Origin: Robiginitomaculum sp. | GTDB taxonomy: Bacteria; Pseudomonadota; Alphaproteobacteria; Caulobacterales; Maricaulaceae | DNA: 64,000 nucleotides | Assembly (NCBI GenBank): GCA_002733905.1 | Contig: NVXK01000005.1 | Coordinates: 18,086-82,085, forward strand | Direction of reading: 5' to 3' | Shown here: piece after piece, positions 37,183 to 47,520 of the stretch | How positions within the stretch are numbered: position 1 is the first letter of the stretch | How the letters are laid out: every line of letters begins with the position of its first letter | Translations under genes and position numbers: made by a program | Notes under the pieces: model-generated | What the model was told of the DNA's origin: nothing | The model's database searches: none | The model's input: only the letters and a program-made list of their open reading frames with translations

Positions 37183-38442
37183 ATGTCCGTAGACGATATT
37201 TTAGCAGCGAATTTATGGCCTTGGCCAGATCCACTTTTAAAAAGGGATCGCCTTGGTAGCATTATTTTTGTCAACGCCGCGTTCTTAAGCCTTTATGGGG
37301 GACGCGTTGAAGATTGGTGTGGACGCCCTTTAAATGGCTGGCCTGAACCAAATTTACAAGGCGCACAACGGTTTGAAACACGTACAGGTGAAGGCGAAAG
37401 CCTCGCAATTTATGACTGGGTCGAAACCGTTATGGCCGACGGCAATACAATGGCCATTGCCCGTAATGTTACTGCGCTTATTGCGCATGCACAACAAAGC
37501 GCACCTCAACAGAGCCAGTCCGCTCCAAAACACGTCATTCCCGCTAATGTCGAATCTGCCCTTCCACGTTTAGACCCGGCACGTTTAGACCCGGCACGTT
37601 TAGAAGAAACGCTCGCAAACGAGCCTGGTGATGATAATTCTGACATAACACCATCAACGCCGCAATCATCACAACCGATTATTGACGCTCCGGCAAGTGC
37701 AACGCCTGAAACACTGCAAACCACACAAATAACCGAGCAAGTTCAACACTCTGAGCCAGTACAAGCAGAACAAGTTGTTGCGCCCGAAGCGCACACACCG
37801 CCGCCACCACTTGAAATACCAGAAGAACCACGCATGATCGCACGTCGCGCACTACCCATTAAAGATAGCGAAAGTGTGTTGGGCAATAACTGGCGTGATC
37901 AGGTTATTGCAAAAGCCATAGGTAATGACGCGGTGAAATCAGTATCAGTAGAAGAAGGGGCTCCCTTGATAACGGAGCAAACTGTAGATGAAACGCCTAT
38001 ACCAGAAAACCCGTCTACACCCAATACACAAAATGATGGTCGCGTAGGTGCAGGCTTGAATATTTTACTTGCTGAAGACAATGCCATTAACGCACTCTTG
38101 ACCCGCACATTGCTTGAGGCAGATGGCGCAACCGTCGAGACAGTTGAAGACGGATCACTTGCTGTCGAAGCTGTAAAAACAGGCGCATATGATTTAATCT
38201 TTATGGATATGCGTATGCCAAAAATGGACGGCCTAGAAGCTACGCGTAAAATTCGCGGTCTTGGAAAAACAATGCCGATTGTTGCGTTAACCGCCAATGC
38301 ATTCGATGATGACCGTAATGCCTGTTTCGATTCTGGTATGAACGACTTTATGACCAAGCCTGTGTCTGCTGAGGAGTTGACAGAAATGGTTTCAACATGG
38401 GTCAAGAACGTCGCAGAAAACCAAACACGCCTCGCGGGTTAG
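37183..38442 (+). CDS. PAS-REC protein lacking a kinase core
   Basis: 419 residues. Residues 1-110 look like a PAS sensor (LKRDRLGSIIFVNAAFLSLYGG, then VMADGNTMAIARNVTALI). Residues about 110-285 are a disordered, Pro/Gln/Glu-rich linker. The C-terminus is a receiver domain: NILLAEDNAINALLTRTLLE, phospho-acceptor Asp342 in IFMDMRMPKMDG, VALTANAF and DFMTKPVSAEEL. This receiver type is usual at the end of hybrid kinases, yet the HisKA and HATPase domains expected between PAS and REC are missing. It may be a degenerate hybrid kinase or a stand-alone signal adaptor that competes for phosphate. GGGA seven bases before the ATG fixes the start. A kinase partner is not adjacent. Confidence 0.82.
   Translation: MSVDDILAANLWPWPDPLLKRDRLGSIIFVNAAFLSLYGGRVEDWCGRPLNGWPEPNLQGAQRFETRTGEGESLAIYDWVETVMADGNTMAIARNVTALIAHAQQSAPQQSQSAPKHVIPANVESALPRLDPARLDPARLEETLANEPGDDNSDITPSTPQSSQPIIDAPASATPETLQTTQITEQVQHSEPVQAEQVVAPEAHTPPPPLEIPEEPRMIARRALPIKDSESVLGNNWRDQVIAKAIGNDAVKSVSVEEGAPLITEQTVDETPIPENPSTPNTQNDGRVGAGLNILLAEDNAINALLTRTLLEADGATVETVEDGSLAVEAVKTGAYDLIFMDMRMPKMDGLEATRKIRGLGKTMPIVALTANAFDDDRNACFDSGMNDFMTKPVSAEELTEMVSTWVKNVAENQTRLAG
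37565..37606 (+). repeat. 15-bp tandem repeat in the linker of the PAS-REC protein
   Basis: CACGTTTAGACCCGG at 37565-37579 and 37580-37594, then a partial third copy. It encodes repeated RLDPA in the disordered linker; the unit is five codons, so slippage keeps the frame. Confidence 0.85.
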
Positions 38443-38496
38443 TATAAGCCGCCGAAAGTATTACACTTCCAACCTAAGTTTAATCTCTTTAGTTTG

Positions 38497-40188
38497 CTAG
38501 TTGCTAATTGTTCTTTTGGCGAGTCTTGCTTGGCGTATCCATTCAAGTGCTGCGAACACAACCGCGACACCGCCCATCCAGGCGCACAATATAAATGCGC
38601 GCGCAAAACCATCTTCTTCAATAATTTCACCAATTGCGCCGCGTCCTAACACCCCTAGTAAAAATGTTAAAGATACCAATAGCGCATATTGTACGACTGC
38701 GTATTCTTTGTTCACAATTGATGATAAATACGCAACCGACGCTGCACTTGCCACACCAACAGCAATGTTTTCAGCTGCGATCACTGTAATCAGCCGTGCC
38801 ATGCGTATCTCTTGTCCAAAAAAGTTAAATACATGGTCAAGTTGGGTGAAACCAAGAACGGCATCAGTGAAATACGCGCCCTGTGCCAAATCAGCAAAAA
38901 GAAGATTTGTCACGGCCGCTAATACAGCGCCAACAAACAATACGGGCATGCGACCAAATTTTAAAATAGAGAGGCCGCCAATCGCAATGCCAAGAATTGT
39001 AAATAACACGCCAAACATTTTTGACGCGACCCCTACTTCTGATAATGTATGACCAAGGGCGCCAAAATTTTGTCCAAGGTAAAATGGATAGGCAAACCCA
39101 CCCCAAATCAAATCTGTAAATCGGTAAGATAATATTAGTGCAACAATCAGTAAGCTTGCCCAACGTAGTCGAGAAATTAACTCTACCATTGGTTCTAATA
39201 TGGCCTGATATAAAACTAATAATACACCTGCATTTTCAACTTTCGTTGTATTTTTATCTGTCTGTGCAAGCCGCGCTGCTCGTTCATTTTGTTGTACCAA
39301 TATCGCCGATACAACCCCTAGCAAAATCACAGTTAAGCCAATGATCACTGGCCCTTGTTCTCGTATGAATGTTCTTGAGCTGTGGGCTTTAGGATCATCA
39401 AGAGCAAGCATCATAAATTTGCCAATCATATAAAAACTCGTAGCCCAACCTGCCAATACAACCAGCGTAGCCGTATTCCGCCAAGCAGGGCTTAGATTTC
39501 CGCCCTGTTTTAGGACACCCGTTGTTTCCACATTTATTTTTTGAGGTGTAGGTGCCGCGAGGACAATACCAATGCCAGCAAAACCCATGAGCACAGCGAC
39601 GGCTAAAAATGTAGGTTGCCACCCAATGTGATCAGCGAGGATAAGCGCGCCCGCACCGCCAAGAAACGAAGCAATACGGTAACCAAATTGTTCGATCACA
39701 CACAATATATCAAGATGAAGCGCATCACGTGCGCTTTCGATTTTCCATGCCGCCTGAACCATATCAAAACTTGCTGATAAGCAAGCAATCCCAACACCAA
39801 GCAAAGCGATTTTTTTAAGCCCATTTGGTGGGTCAGAAAACGCAATCGCTATTAGGCCAATTGTAATCAGCGCATGAAATACAAACATCCAAAATCGCCT
39901 AGGCCCAATATTGAGTTTGAAAGGCGTTCTACGGCTTTGCAATGCTGCGGCCCACATAAATTTAAACACATAAGCAAGCGTCACCCATGACAAAAGCCCG
40001 ATTGTGGACATTTTTACATTCACATCTGTAAACCATGCATTCAGCGTACCCGCGATTATCACATAAGGAAGGCCAGACGCGAGACCGAGAATAAACATTG
40101 CGAATGCTTGCCTATCTGTAAATACGGTTTTTAATGATGATCTTAGGGATGGTTTTTTGTTGTCTGGGACGGCTTTTGTTTCGCTCAT
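38497..40188 (-). CDS. AmpG-like MFS permease
   Basis: About 563 residues with 12-14 membrane helices. The N-terminal ILGLASGLPYVIIAGTLNAWFTD and TIGLLSWVTLAYVFKFMWAA match AmpG permeases, which import anhydro-muropeptides for peptidoglycan recycling; the following AALQSRR replaces the usual SPLxDR. A hydrophilic segment near residues 290-320 (QQNERAARLAQTDKNTTKV) separates the halves. Possible ATGs lie at 40233, 40203 and 40188; 40188 has GAGAA at about six bases and gives MSETKAV. Its link to the M56-M23 receptor upstream in the window is only thematic. Confidence 0.83.
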   Translation of the reverse strand: MSETKAVPDNKKPSLRSSLKTVFTDRQAFAMFILGLASGLPYVIIAGTLNAWFTDVNVKMSTIGLLSWVTLAYVFKFMWAAALQSRRTPFKLNIGPRRFWMFVFHALITIGLIAIAFSDPPNGLKKIALLGVGIACLSASFDMVQAAWKIESARDALHLDILCVIEQFGYRIASFLGGAGALILADHIGWQPTFLAVAVLMGFAGIGIVLAAPTPQKINVETTGVLKQGGNLSPAWRNTATLVVLAGWATSFYMIGKFMMLALDDPKAHSSRTFIREQGPVIIGLTVILLGVVSAILVQQNERAARLAQTDKNTTKVENAGVLLVLYQAILEPMVELISRLRWASLLIVALILSYRFTDLIWGGFAYPFYLGQNFGALGHTLSEVGVASKMFGVLFTILGIAIGGLSILKFGRMPVLFVGAVLAAVTNLLFADLAQGAYFTDAVLGFTQLDHVFNFFGQEIRMARLITVIAAENIAVGVASAASVAYLSSIVNKEYAVVQYALLVSLTFLLGVLGRGAIGEIIEEDGFARAFILCAWMGGVAVVFAALEWIRQARLAKRTISN

Positions 40189-40333
40189 ATTATTCTCGTT
40201 CATATTTGTTTTACGCACCATAGGCGCGGCCATATGGAAACATCAACGGATATTTATCGCTTGGTGCAAGAATAGTGCGGCTGAGGCGTGCATTACTCTT
40301 GCGCTAAACGTCTAAGCTTGCAAATGTATAGAC

Positions 40334-43102
40334 ATGAATAAACCGCTCGAATCCTCTGCACAACACGCTCTCGCTGAAAAAGCGGCCAAATCACCCACGA
40401 AAAAGGTGAAAGGCCCGACGCCTATGATGGTGCAATTTTTGGCCATTAAGGCAGAAGCGGGCGAAGACATTATTTTGTTTTACCGCATGGGTGATTTTTA
40501 CGAGATGTTTTTCAACGACGCCGTACGCGCCGCCAAAGCGCTCGACATTACGTTGACCAAACGCGGCAGCCATGACGGGGAGCCTATTCCCATGTGCGGT
40601 GTACCCGTACACGCCGCCGAGAATTATTTACAGCGCTTGATTAAACGCGGATTTCGGGTTGCGGTCTGTGAACAAACCGAAGACCCCAAGGAAGCAAAAA
40701 AACGCGGTCACAAATCCGTTGTGCGCCGCGAAATTGTGCGCGTGGTTACGCCGGGCACTTTGACCGAAGATACATTGCTTGACGCGCGTGCTTCCAATAA
40801 CATTCTGTGTATTGCGACGTCACGTACGGGGCAAATGGCGATTGCATGGGCAGATATATCTGTCGGCAGTTTCGATGTTTGCGCCCTTTCGCCCGAACGC
40901 CTTGAGGCAGAATTATCGGCGCTAAGTCCGCGCGAAATTGTGCTGAGTGAAACCCTATATCAAAACCCCGAATTTCAACTCGTGCTAGAGCTAAGCCGTG
41001 CGTCCTTGACCCCACTTGCAAATGCAAAATTTGACGTACGGGCCGCCGAAGACCGTATTAAAGCGCGCTATGAAGTGAGCGCGCTTGACGGGTTTGGTGA
41101 TTTTTCCAAGCCAGAAATTATGGCGACCGGTGTATTGCTCGATTATCTGGAGCTTACGCAAGCTGGCCAACAAACACAATTGGCCGCGCCGCGCCAACGC
41201 CATACGTCTGGTTTTATGGCGATTGACCCTGCAACACGGACAAGTCTTGAAATTGACAGGGCGCTGTCGTCCAATGGTGGCAAAGCAGGATCGTTATTGT
41301 CCGTTATTGACAAAACTGTAAGCGGGCCCGGTGCGCGGTTGTTGGCGCAATATTTGTCACAGCCACTTATTGATACTGTGGCGATCAAACACCGTTTAGA
41401 CTCTGTCAGTTTCTTTCACGAAAACCGTGATATTCGTGATGAAATACGTGGGCATTTAAAACAAACAGGTGATCCTGCACGCGCACTTGGCCGTTTAGTC
41501 CTTGGGCGCGGCGGGCCACGTGATCTGGGCGCGATTGCCAACGCATTACATATTGGTGAATTGTTAAATGCGACATTTGCAAAACATCTGGAGGGCACGC
41601 CCCTAAATACGAAAACCGCACTTGATGATTTTAGTTTAGCCGCCCAGCCTGAGCTTGCTCACCTTGTGCGCGACATTGGCAAAGCGATTAAAATGGACGC
41701 GCCCATGCTTGCCCGTGATGGCGGGTTTGTGAATGCAGGCTGGCGACCAGAACTAGATACGCTTTTGAAACTCCGCGATGAAAGTCGCCGTATTATCGCT
41801 AGCCTTCAAGCAAAATACGCACAATTAACGGGCGTGCAAAGTTTAAAGATCAAACATAATAATGTGCTGGGTTATTTTATCGAAGTGACCGCCCGACACG
41901 GAGATGTCTTGTTGAGCGGCGAACATAAAGACGCTTTTATTCACCGTCAAACATTGGTCAGCGGCGTGCGGTTTACGACGCCTGAACTTGTGGATCTGGA
42001 CGCAGAAATAACGGGGGCACGTGATAAAGCCCTCGCGCTTGAGCTTGAGATATTCGAAGAATTTTGTGGCCGCATGCAAAATTTGAGCGAAACAATACGC
42101 CGCGCCGCACACGCGCTAGCACAGATTGATGTCATGAGCGGGCTGGCACATTGGGCAAGCACCCATAATGCGGTGCGACCAATTGTTGATGATTCTTTGA
42201 CATTTGAAATTGTTGGTGGCCGTCACCCTGTTGTCGAAGCCGCACTTGTTAAAGATGGTGGCAAGCCTTTTACGGCCAATGATTGTGTACTTGATGCCAA
42301 TTTAAGCGATAAAGATGCACAACGGCTTACTCTGATTACCGGGCCAAATATGGCGGGTAAATCGACCTATCTTCGTCAAAATGCCCTTATGTTTATTTTG
42401 GCGCAATCTGGTTGTTTTGTGCCTGCACGCTCTGCCCATATTGGTGTCGCAGACGCCCTGTTTTCACGTGTAGGTGCATCGGATGATTTATCACGCGGAC
42501 GCTCGACCTTTATGACAGAAATGATTGAAACGGCGGCTATTCTTAATCAAGCGGGGCCACGCACATTTGTCATTCTGGACGAAATTGGCCGTGGGACGGC
42601 GACCTTTGACGGGCTTTCCATTGCATGGGCAACGGCCGAACATTTGTATGAAGTTAATCAATGCCGCGCCCTATTCGCGACACATTATCATGAGTTAACA
42701 GAACTGATCGAAGCTTTGCCTGCGGCAGGAAATGCCTGTTTGCACGCAAAAGAATGGGACGGTGATTTAGTGTTTTTGCATGATGTCCGCAAAGGGGCGG
42801 CTGATAAATCATATGGTGTGCAAGTCGCCAAGCTTGCGGGGCTACCACCAGCCGCCGTTGCACGTGCACGTGAAGTGCTTAACCGTCTTGAAGCCGATTC
42901 TGATAACGGAAAAATCGCCATTGGTGACGCGCTCGGCGGATTGCCCTTATTTAGTGCGCCCGTGCCTATGGCCAAATCCAAACCATCACAAATTGACGCG
43001 GCCATTCATGCGCTTGATGTAGATACATTATCGCCACGAAACGCGCTTGATTTACTTTACGAATTAAAGTCTCTCCATATTTCAGATTCAAATGATAGGT
43101 AG
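40334..43102 (+). CDS. mutS: DNA mismatch repair protein MutS
   Basis: 922 residues. The mismatch-reading Phe-x-Glu motif is in RMGDFYEMFFNDA; the core and clamp lie in the middle, with the conserved LRDESRRIIASLQ and HNNVLGYFIEVT. The ABC-type ATPase has TGPNMAGKSTYLRQ, the signature SRGRSTFMTEM and Walker B FVILDEIGRGTATFDG, then ALFATHYHELTEL. It recognises mispairs and recruits MutL. There is no clear Shine-Dalgarno before the ATG at 40334. It is the first gene of a dense run with glnD only six bases on. Confidence 0.97.
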   Translation: MNKPLESSAQHALAEKAAKSPTKKVKGPTPMMVQFLAIKAEAGEDIILFYRMGDFYEMFFNDAVRAAKALDITLTKRGSHDGEPIPMCGVPVHAAENYLQRLIKRGFRVAVCEQTEDPKEAKKRGHKSVVRREIVRVVTPGTLTEDTLLDARASNNILCIATSRTGQMAIAWADISVGSFDVCALSPERLEAELSALSPREIVLSETLYQNPEFQLVLELSRASLTPLANAKFDVRAAEDRIKARYEVSALDGFGDFSKPEIMATGVLLDYLELTQAGQQTQLAAPRQRHTSGFMAIDPATRTSLEIDRALSSNGGKAGSLLSVIDKTVSGPGARLLAQYLSQPLIDTVAIKHRLDSVSFFHENRDIRDEIRGHLKQTGDPARALGRLVLGRGGPRDLGAIANALHIGELLNATFAKHLEGTPLNTKTALDDFSLAAQPELAHLVRDIGKAIKMDAPMLARDGGFVNAGWRPELDTLLKLRDESRRIIASLQAKYAQLTGVQSLKIKHNNVLGYFIEVTARHGDVLLSGEHKDAFIHRQTLVSGVRFTTPELVDLDAEITGARDKALALELEIFEEFCGRMQNLSETIRRAAHALAQIDVMSGLAHWASTHNAVRPIVDDSLTFEIVGGRHPVVEAALVKDGGKPFTANDCVLDANLSDKDAQRLTLITGPNMAGKSTYLRQNALMFILAQSGCFVPARSAHIGVADALFSRVGASDDLSRGRSTFMTEMIETAAILNQAGPRTFVILDEIGRGTATFDGLSIAWATAEHLYEVNQCRALFATHYHELTELIEALPAAGNACLHAKEWDGDLVFLHDVRKGAADKSYGVQVAKLAGLPPAAVARAREVLNRLEADSDNGKIAIGDALGGLPLFSAPVPMAKSKPSQIDAAIHALDVDTLSPRNALDLLYELKSLHISDSNDR

Positions 43103-43107
43103 TTTCA

Positions 43108-45912
43108 ATGTCTAAACTTGAAGGAAATGCAAAAAGTTTTTACGCAGAACTATCTGCGCTTACCTGTGAGAGCGGTACGGACATTGATCTGCGCGCACGC
43201 GTGCTTGCCGCTATTAAATCCAAGCGATCTGAATGGATGGGTTTGGTGCAAAAACAGTTTGAAAATAATACGCTGTCTGGCATTCAAACCGCGAGTGAAA
43301 TTTCGCTTTTGCATGATGACATCCTTCAAGCTATTTTTAAATATGCACACACCCATGCCTTCCCACCGCCTGAAACCGACAGTGAAGATATTCTTTCTCT
43401 TTGTGCCGTAGGTGGATATGGACGCGGTGAAATGGCGCCCTTTTCCGACATAGATTTGCTGATCCTCATACCTCGTAAAAAAACATCCGAGCGGTGCAAT
43501 CGTATTGTTGAATATATTTTATATCTACTCTGGGATATGGGTCTGAAGGTTGGACATGCAGTGCGTACACCCAATCAATGTATTCAACTCGCCCGTCAAG
43601 ACCATACGGTTTTATCGAGCTTGCTCGATTTGCGGTTACTTGGCGGTGCGGCGGAACCTGCGACCGATCTGGTGGCGCTTTTACGTAAAGAGCGCACACG
43701 TCCAAAAATTCGTCGCTATATTTCTGACAAATTGGGTGCACGTGAAATGCGTCATGCGCGAGAAGGCAATTCACGTTATGTGATTGAGCCAAATATCAAA
43801 GAAGGCAAAGGCGGTCTTCGCGATTTGCATGAGCTTTATTGGATCGCAAGATTTGTTTACGGTAAAAAAGAGGGTGATCAAACCCTCGCACCTGTGAAAC
43901 CACACGGGGTCTTGGCCTATGTGAGGCATGGGTTATTGGACGCAAAAGACGGTGAGCGATTTATAGCAGCAGCAGAATTTTTGTGGCAAGTGCGGCATCA
44001 TTTACATTATGTCGCAGGACGTGCCACCGAATCTCTCAGCTTTGATCGCCAAGACGCGCTGGCCTTACGCATGGGGTATACGCAAAGCAAGCCCGAAATC
44101 CGTGTGGCGGAATTTATGCGGACGTATTTCATGACCGCACGTGAAGTGGGTGCCCTGACCCGTATTGCCTGTGCAAAACTAGAAAGCCAAAGTGAGATTT
44201 TACTACCACAAGGTTTGGATAGGTTTTTACCTACGGCGCGACGCGGACTCAAAGAACCAGGTTTTGTACTTGATCATGGGCGGCTGAATTTTTCCAACCC
44301 TAAAGCCTTGAAAAAAAATCCGTATCTTATTTTGCGTTTGTTTCAAATTGGCGGCAAACGTAACCTTGATATTCATCCCGATGCTTTCGCGACTTTATTG
44401 CAAAACATGTCGCTTATTGATGATGAGTTTCGCGCTTCGCCTAAGGCAACCGAAATTTTCTTGGAAACTATTCTCGAAAGCGCCCCTCCAGGTGCTGTTT
44501 TGCAAACCATGAATGAAGCAGGTGTATTGGGTGCTTATCTTCCTGAATTTGGATCAATCGTAGCGCGTACACAATTTAACATGCATCACGCCTATACGGT
44601 TGATGATCACACGATTTCTCTTGTTAAGTTTTTACATGACCTTGAAACAAACGAGCTTACGCGTGAGCATCCTTATACGACAAATATCTTAAAAGGTTTC
44701 AGCTTGCGCCATCGCCGCTGTCTCTATCTTGCTTGCATATTTCATGATGTTGGTAAAAGTGAAGGTGACCAATGTTTGGATGGTGCGCGCCTTGCCCGTG
44801 AAGCGACAACGCGCATGGGGCTTGCGGATACAGATATAGACACGATTTCATGGCTGGTGCGTAATCATTTAGAAATGAGCGAAACCGCCCAACGCCGTGA
44901 TATTTCTGATCCTGCCACGATTGAACATTTTGCCAGAACCGTTGGCTCTGTTGCACGGCTACAATTATTAACCTGCCTCACCGTTGTTGATATTCGCGCG
45001 GTTGGTCCGGGGATTTGGAATGATTGGAAAGGTGAACTTATGCGTCAACTTTATGACGCAACTATGCAATATTTACGTGACGGCAGTTATGACCCCAATC
45101 AAGAAATGGTCACTGCAGCATGGGAGGTATTACAAGAAAACCTTGATAAGGCGACAATCCATGCCAGTGCACCGTTTTTTAAATCTTTAGGGACAACTTA
45201 TTGGCAAAAAACACACCGTAAAACACAAATTGTCCATGCCAAATTTTTTAAAGATGCCGCCCGCGCACATGAAAAAAATAAAGACGCGACACATTTTGTG
45301 CGTACCTATGTCAGCAAAACCAGAGACATTACGGAATTACTCATCCTTAGTCATGATCGCCAACACTTGTTTGCCGATATTGTTAGCGCAATCGCCCTAA
45401 ACGGGGCGTCAGTCACAGGTGCACAATTACATACGGGCGATGACGGGTTTGTCTTTAACATTTTCTATTTGCAAAACCCAGAAGGGCTTGCATTTGGCCG
45501 TAAATCAAAAGCCAGACTCGAGAAATTAGAAAAAGTGACACTTGATGCGTTGCAAAATAAACTCGCCTCAACAACTTTACCGCCCTCATTACCGTCACGA
45601 CGTGCGGCGGCTATTCCCATTCATCCACGCGCAAAATTTATTTCCTCTGATGATAGCTCTGCTATTATTGAAGTCAGCGGACGTGATCGCCCGGGACTTC
45701 TTTTCGACTTAGCCAGCCTTTTTGATAATTACGGCCTGTCTATCCGTTCCGCGCATGTAGAAGTATTGGGACCAAAAGCTATTGATGTTTTCTATCTTTC
45801 CCATGCGAGCTCTGTATCAATAGATAAAAAAGCTTTACAAGAGGATTTGCTCACAGTTCTGGCTGGTGATATCGGCACACAATCAAAAGAGGATAGCAAG
45901 ACAACGCCATGA
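43108..45912 (+). CDS. glnD: bifunctional [protein-PII] uridylyltransferase/uridylyl-removing enzyme
   Basis: 934 residues. The N-terminal nucleotidyltransferase shows VGGYGRGEMAPFSDIDLLIL, with the metal-binding DxD; then the GlnD signature IKEGKGGLRDLHELYW. The HD domain has HHAYTVDDHTISLVKFL and ACIFHDVGKSEGDQ, then IRAVGPGIWNDWK. Two ACT domains end the protein (ITELLILSHDRQHLFADI and IIEVSGRDRPGLLFDLASLF) and sense glutamine. It modifies PII proteins to signal nitrogen status. It sits between mutS and murJ, an order seen in other alphaproteobacteria. Confidence 0.97.
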   Translation: MSKLEGNAKSFYAELSALTCESGTDIDLRARVLAAIKSKRSEWMGLVQKQFENNTLSGIQTASEISLLHDDILQAIFKYAHTHAFPPPETDSEDILSLCAVGGYGRGEMAPFSDIDLLILIPRKKTSERCNRIVEYILYLLWDMGLKVGHAVRTPNQCIQLARQDHTVLSSLLDLRLLGGAAEPATDLVALLRKERTRPKIRRYISDKLGAREMRHAREGNSRYVIEPNIKEGKGGLRDLHELYWIARFVYGKKEGDQTLAPVKPHGVLAYVRHGLLDAKDGERFIAAAEFLWQVRHHLHYVAGRATESLSFDRQDALALRMGYTQSKPEIRVAEFMRTYFMTAREVGALTRIACAKLESQSEILLPQGLDRFLPTARRGLKEPGFVLDHGRLNFSNPKALKKNPYLILRLFQIGGKRNLDIHPDAFATLLQNMSLIDDEFRASPKATEIFLETILESAPPGAVLQTMNEAGVLGAYLPEFGSIVARTQFNMHHAYTVDDHTISLVKFLHDLETNELTREHPYTTNILKGFSLRHRRCLYLACIFHDVGKSEGDQCLDGARLAREATTRMGLADTDIDTISWLVRNHLEMSETAQRRDISDPATIEHFARTVGSVARLQLLTCLTVVDIRAVGPGIWNDWKGELMRQLYDATMQYLRDGSYDPNQEMVTAAWEVLQENLDKATIHASAPFFKSLGTTYWQKTHRKTQIVHAKFFKDAARAHEKNKDATHFVRTYVSKTRDITELLILSHDRQHLFADIVSAIALNGASVTGAQLHTGDDGFVFNIFYLQNPEGLAFGRKSKARLEKLEKVTLDALQNKLASTTLPPSLPSRRAAAIPIHPRAKFISSDDSSAIIEVSGRDRPGLLFDLASLFDNYGLSIRSAHVEVLGPKAIDVFYLSHASSVSIDKKALQEDLLTVLAGDIGTQSKEDSKTTP

Positions 45913-47492
45913 GGCTCATTAAATCCACGGCCATCATCGGAACATTGACACTTGGAAGTCGCGTGCTTGGACTTGTGCGCGATACGATGACAGCACGTTA
46001 TCTTGGCGCGGGGCCGTTAAATGACGCGCTGATCACGGCCTTTAAAATCCCCAATACGTTTCGCCGTATTTTTGCCGAAGGGGCTTTTAATGCCGCCTTT
46101 ATTCCTCTGTATGCACGGCGTATAGAAGAAAACGGGTCACAAGATGCAGATAATTTTGCGTCAGAATCTCTGGCCGCATTACTTGTCCTTGTTGCCGCTA
46201 TCGTGATTTTATTTGAACTTACCATGCCGTGGACAATGAATTTATTCGGCGTTGGCCTTGGTCGCGAATCTTTAGATCCGAGCGGGGCGTTCCCGTCTCA
46301 ACTTGCCCCATTTGGCCTTGCGGTTTTATGCGCGCAAATTACCATGCCATATCTTTTACTTATGTCTTTAACTGCCTTATTTTCTGGTATTTTAAACACG
46401 CATCAGCATTTTGCGATTGCCGCCTTTACCCCCATACTCCTCAATATAATTCTCATCAGTATTTTGTTTTTGATGGCGCAGGCCATGTGGCCAGTCTCGC
46501 TTCTGGCGATGTTTTTGTGTATAGGCATGACTGCTTCTGGTGTGTGTCAACTTTTGCTCGTCATCTGGGCGTGTAAAAAATCAGGTGTCCATATTTCACT
46601 AAAGCGCCCTCGACTGACGCCGGGCGTGCGACGTTTATTTGTTCTTGGTATACCCGGCATGCTTGCAGCAGGCGTAACCCATATCAATATTATGGTCAGT
46701 AATACGATTGCAACACTCCAAGACAGTGCGGCCTCTTGGCTGTATTATGCAGACAGGCTGTATCAATTACCGCTTGGCATGATCGGGATTGCTATGGGGA
46801 TTGCGCTCTTGCCAACACTTACACGCTATCTACGCTCGGGTAATGAAGAAGGCGCGAAAAACAGTTTAAACCGCGCCATAGAAATCTCCGCATTTTTAAC
46901 ATTGCCTGCCGCCGTTGCGCTCGCCGTTATGCCTCAATTTCTCGTTTCAGGGCTTTTCGAGCAAGGCGCATTTGATAGTACGGACTCACTGGCAACAGGT
47001 CGGGCATTACGCATGTTTGCATTTGGACTTCCTGCATTTATTCTCATCAAAGTGCTTACACCTGCATTCTTTGCACGTGAGAATACAAAAACGCCTATGA
47101 TTTATGCCTCTATTTCCGCGGCCATTAATCTCGCGCTTGGCCTTATTCTTTTTAAAATCGTAGGTTTTGTCGGTTTGGCATTCGCAACCAGTTTTGCCGC
47201 GTGGGTAAATGTATTTTTTCTTGTACGGACGCTGCTGCGAGAGAAAAACTTTGCGCCTGATTTACGTTTACTTTCACGTCTTCCTCGCATTGGTATAGCG
47301 GCCATTATTATGGGTTTTGCAATTTGTTATCTCTCTGATGTATTTGCGCCATATTTAGGACAAGGGTTGGTGAAAAATTATTTATGTCTTGCACTTGTAT
47401 CTGGGCTTGGTCTCTGTATTTATGCTGTGGTAGCTTTGCTATTACGTGCTTATGATTTTACTGATATCAAAACGGCGCTCCGCAAGGGATAA
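45909..47492 (+). CDS. murJ: lipid II flippase MurJ
   Basis: 527 residues, about 14 helices, MOP superfamily. N-terminal IGTLTLGSRVLGLVRDTM and FRRIFAEGAFNAAFIPLYA are characteristic; the middle has SWLYYADRLYQLPLGMIGIAMGIALLP, and FEQGAFDSTDSLATGRALRMF follows. It moves lipid-linked peptidoglycan precursors across the inner membrane and is usually essential. Its ATG overlaps the glnD stop by four bases (ATGA), so translation is coupled. Confidence 0.96.
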   Translation: MRLIKSTAIIGTLTLGSRVLGLVRDTMTARYLGAGPLNDALITAFKIPNTFRRIFAEGAFNAAFIPLYARRIEENGSQDADNFASESLAALLVLVAAIVILFELTMPWTMNLFGVGLGRESLDPSGAFPSQLAPFGLAVLCAQITMPYLLLMSLTALFSGILNTHQHFAIAAFTPILLNIILISILFLMAQAMWPVSLLAMFLCIGMTASGVCQLLLVIWACKKSGVHISLKRPRLTPGVRRLFVLGIPGMLAAGVTHINIMVSNTIATLQDSAASWLYYADRLYQLPLGMIGIAMGIALLPTLTRYLRSGNEEGAKNSLNRAIEISAFLTLPAAVALAVMPQFLVSGLFEQGAFDSTDSLATGRALRMFAFGLPAFILIKVLTPAFFARENTKTPMIYASISAAINLALGLILFKIVGFVGLAFATSFAAWVNVFFLVRTLLREKNFAPDLRLLSRLPRIGIAAIIMGFAICYLSDVFAPYLGQGLVKNYLCLALVSGLGLCIYAVVALLLRAYDFTDIKTALRKG

Positions 47493-47520
47493 ACATAATA
47501 GACTGATGAAATAAGAGAAT

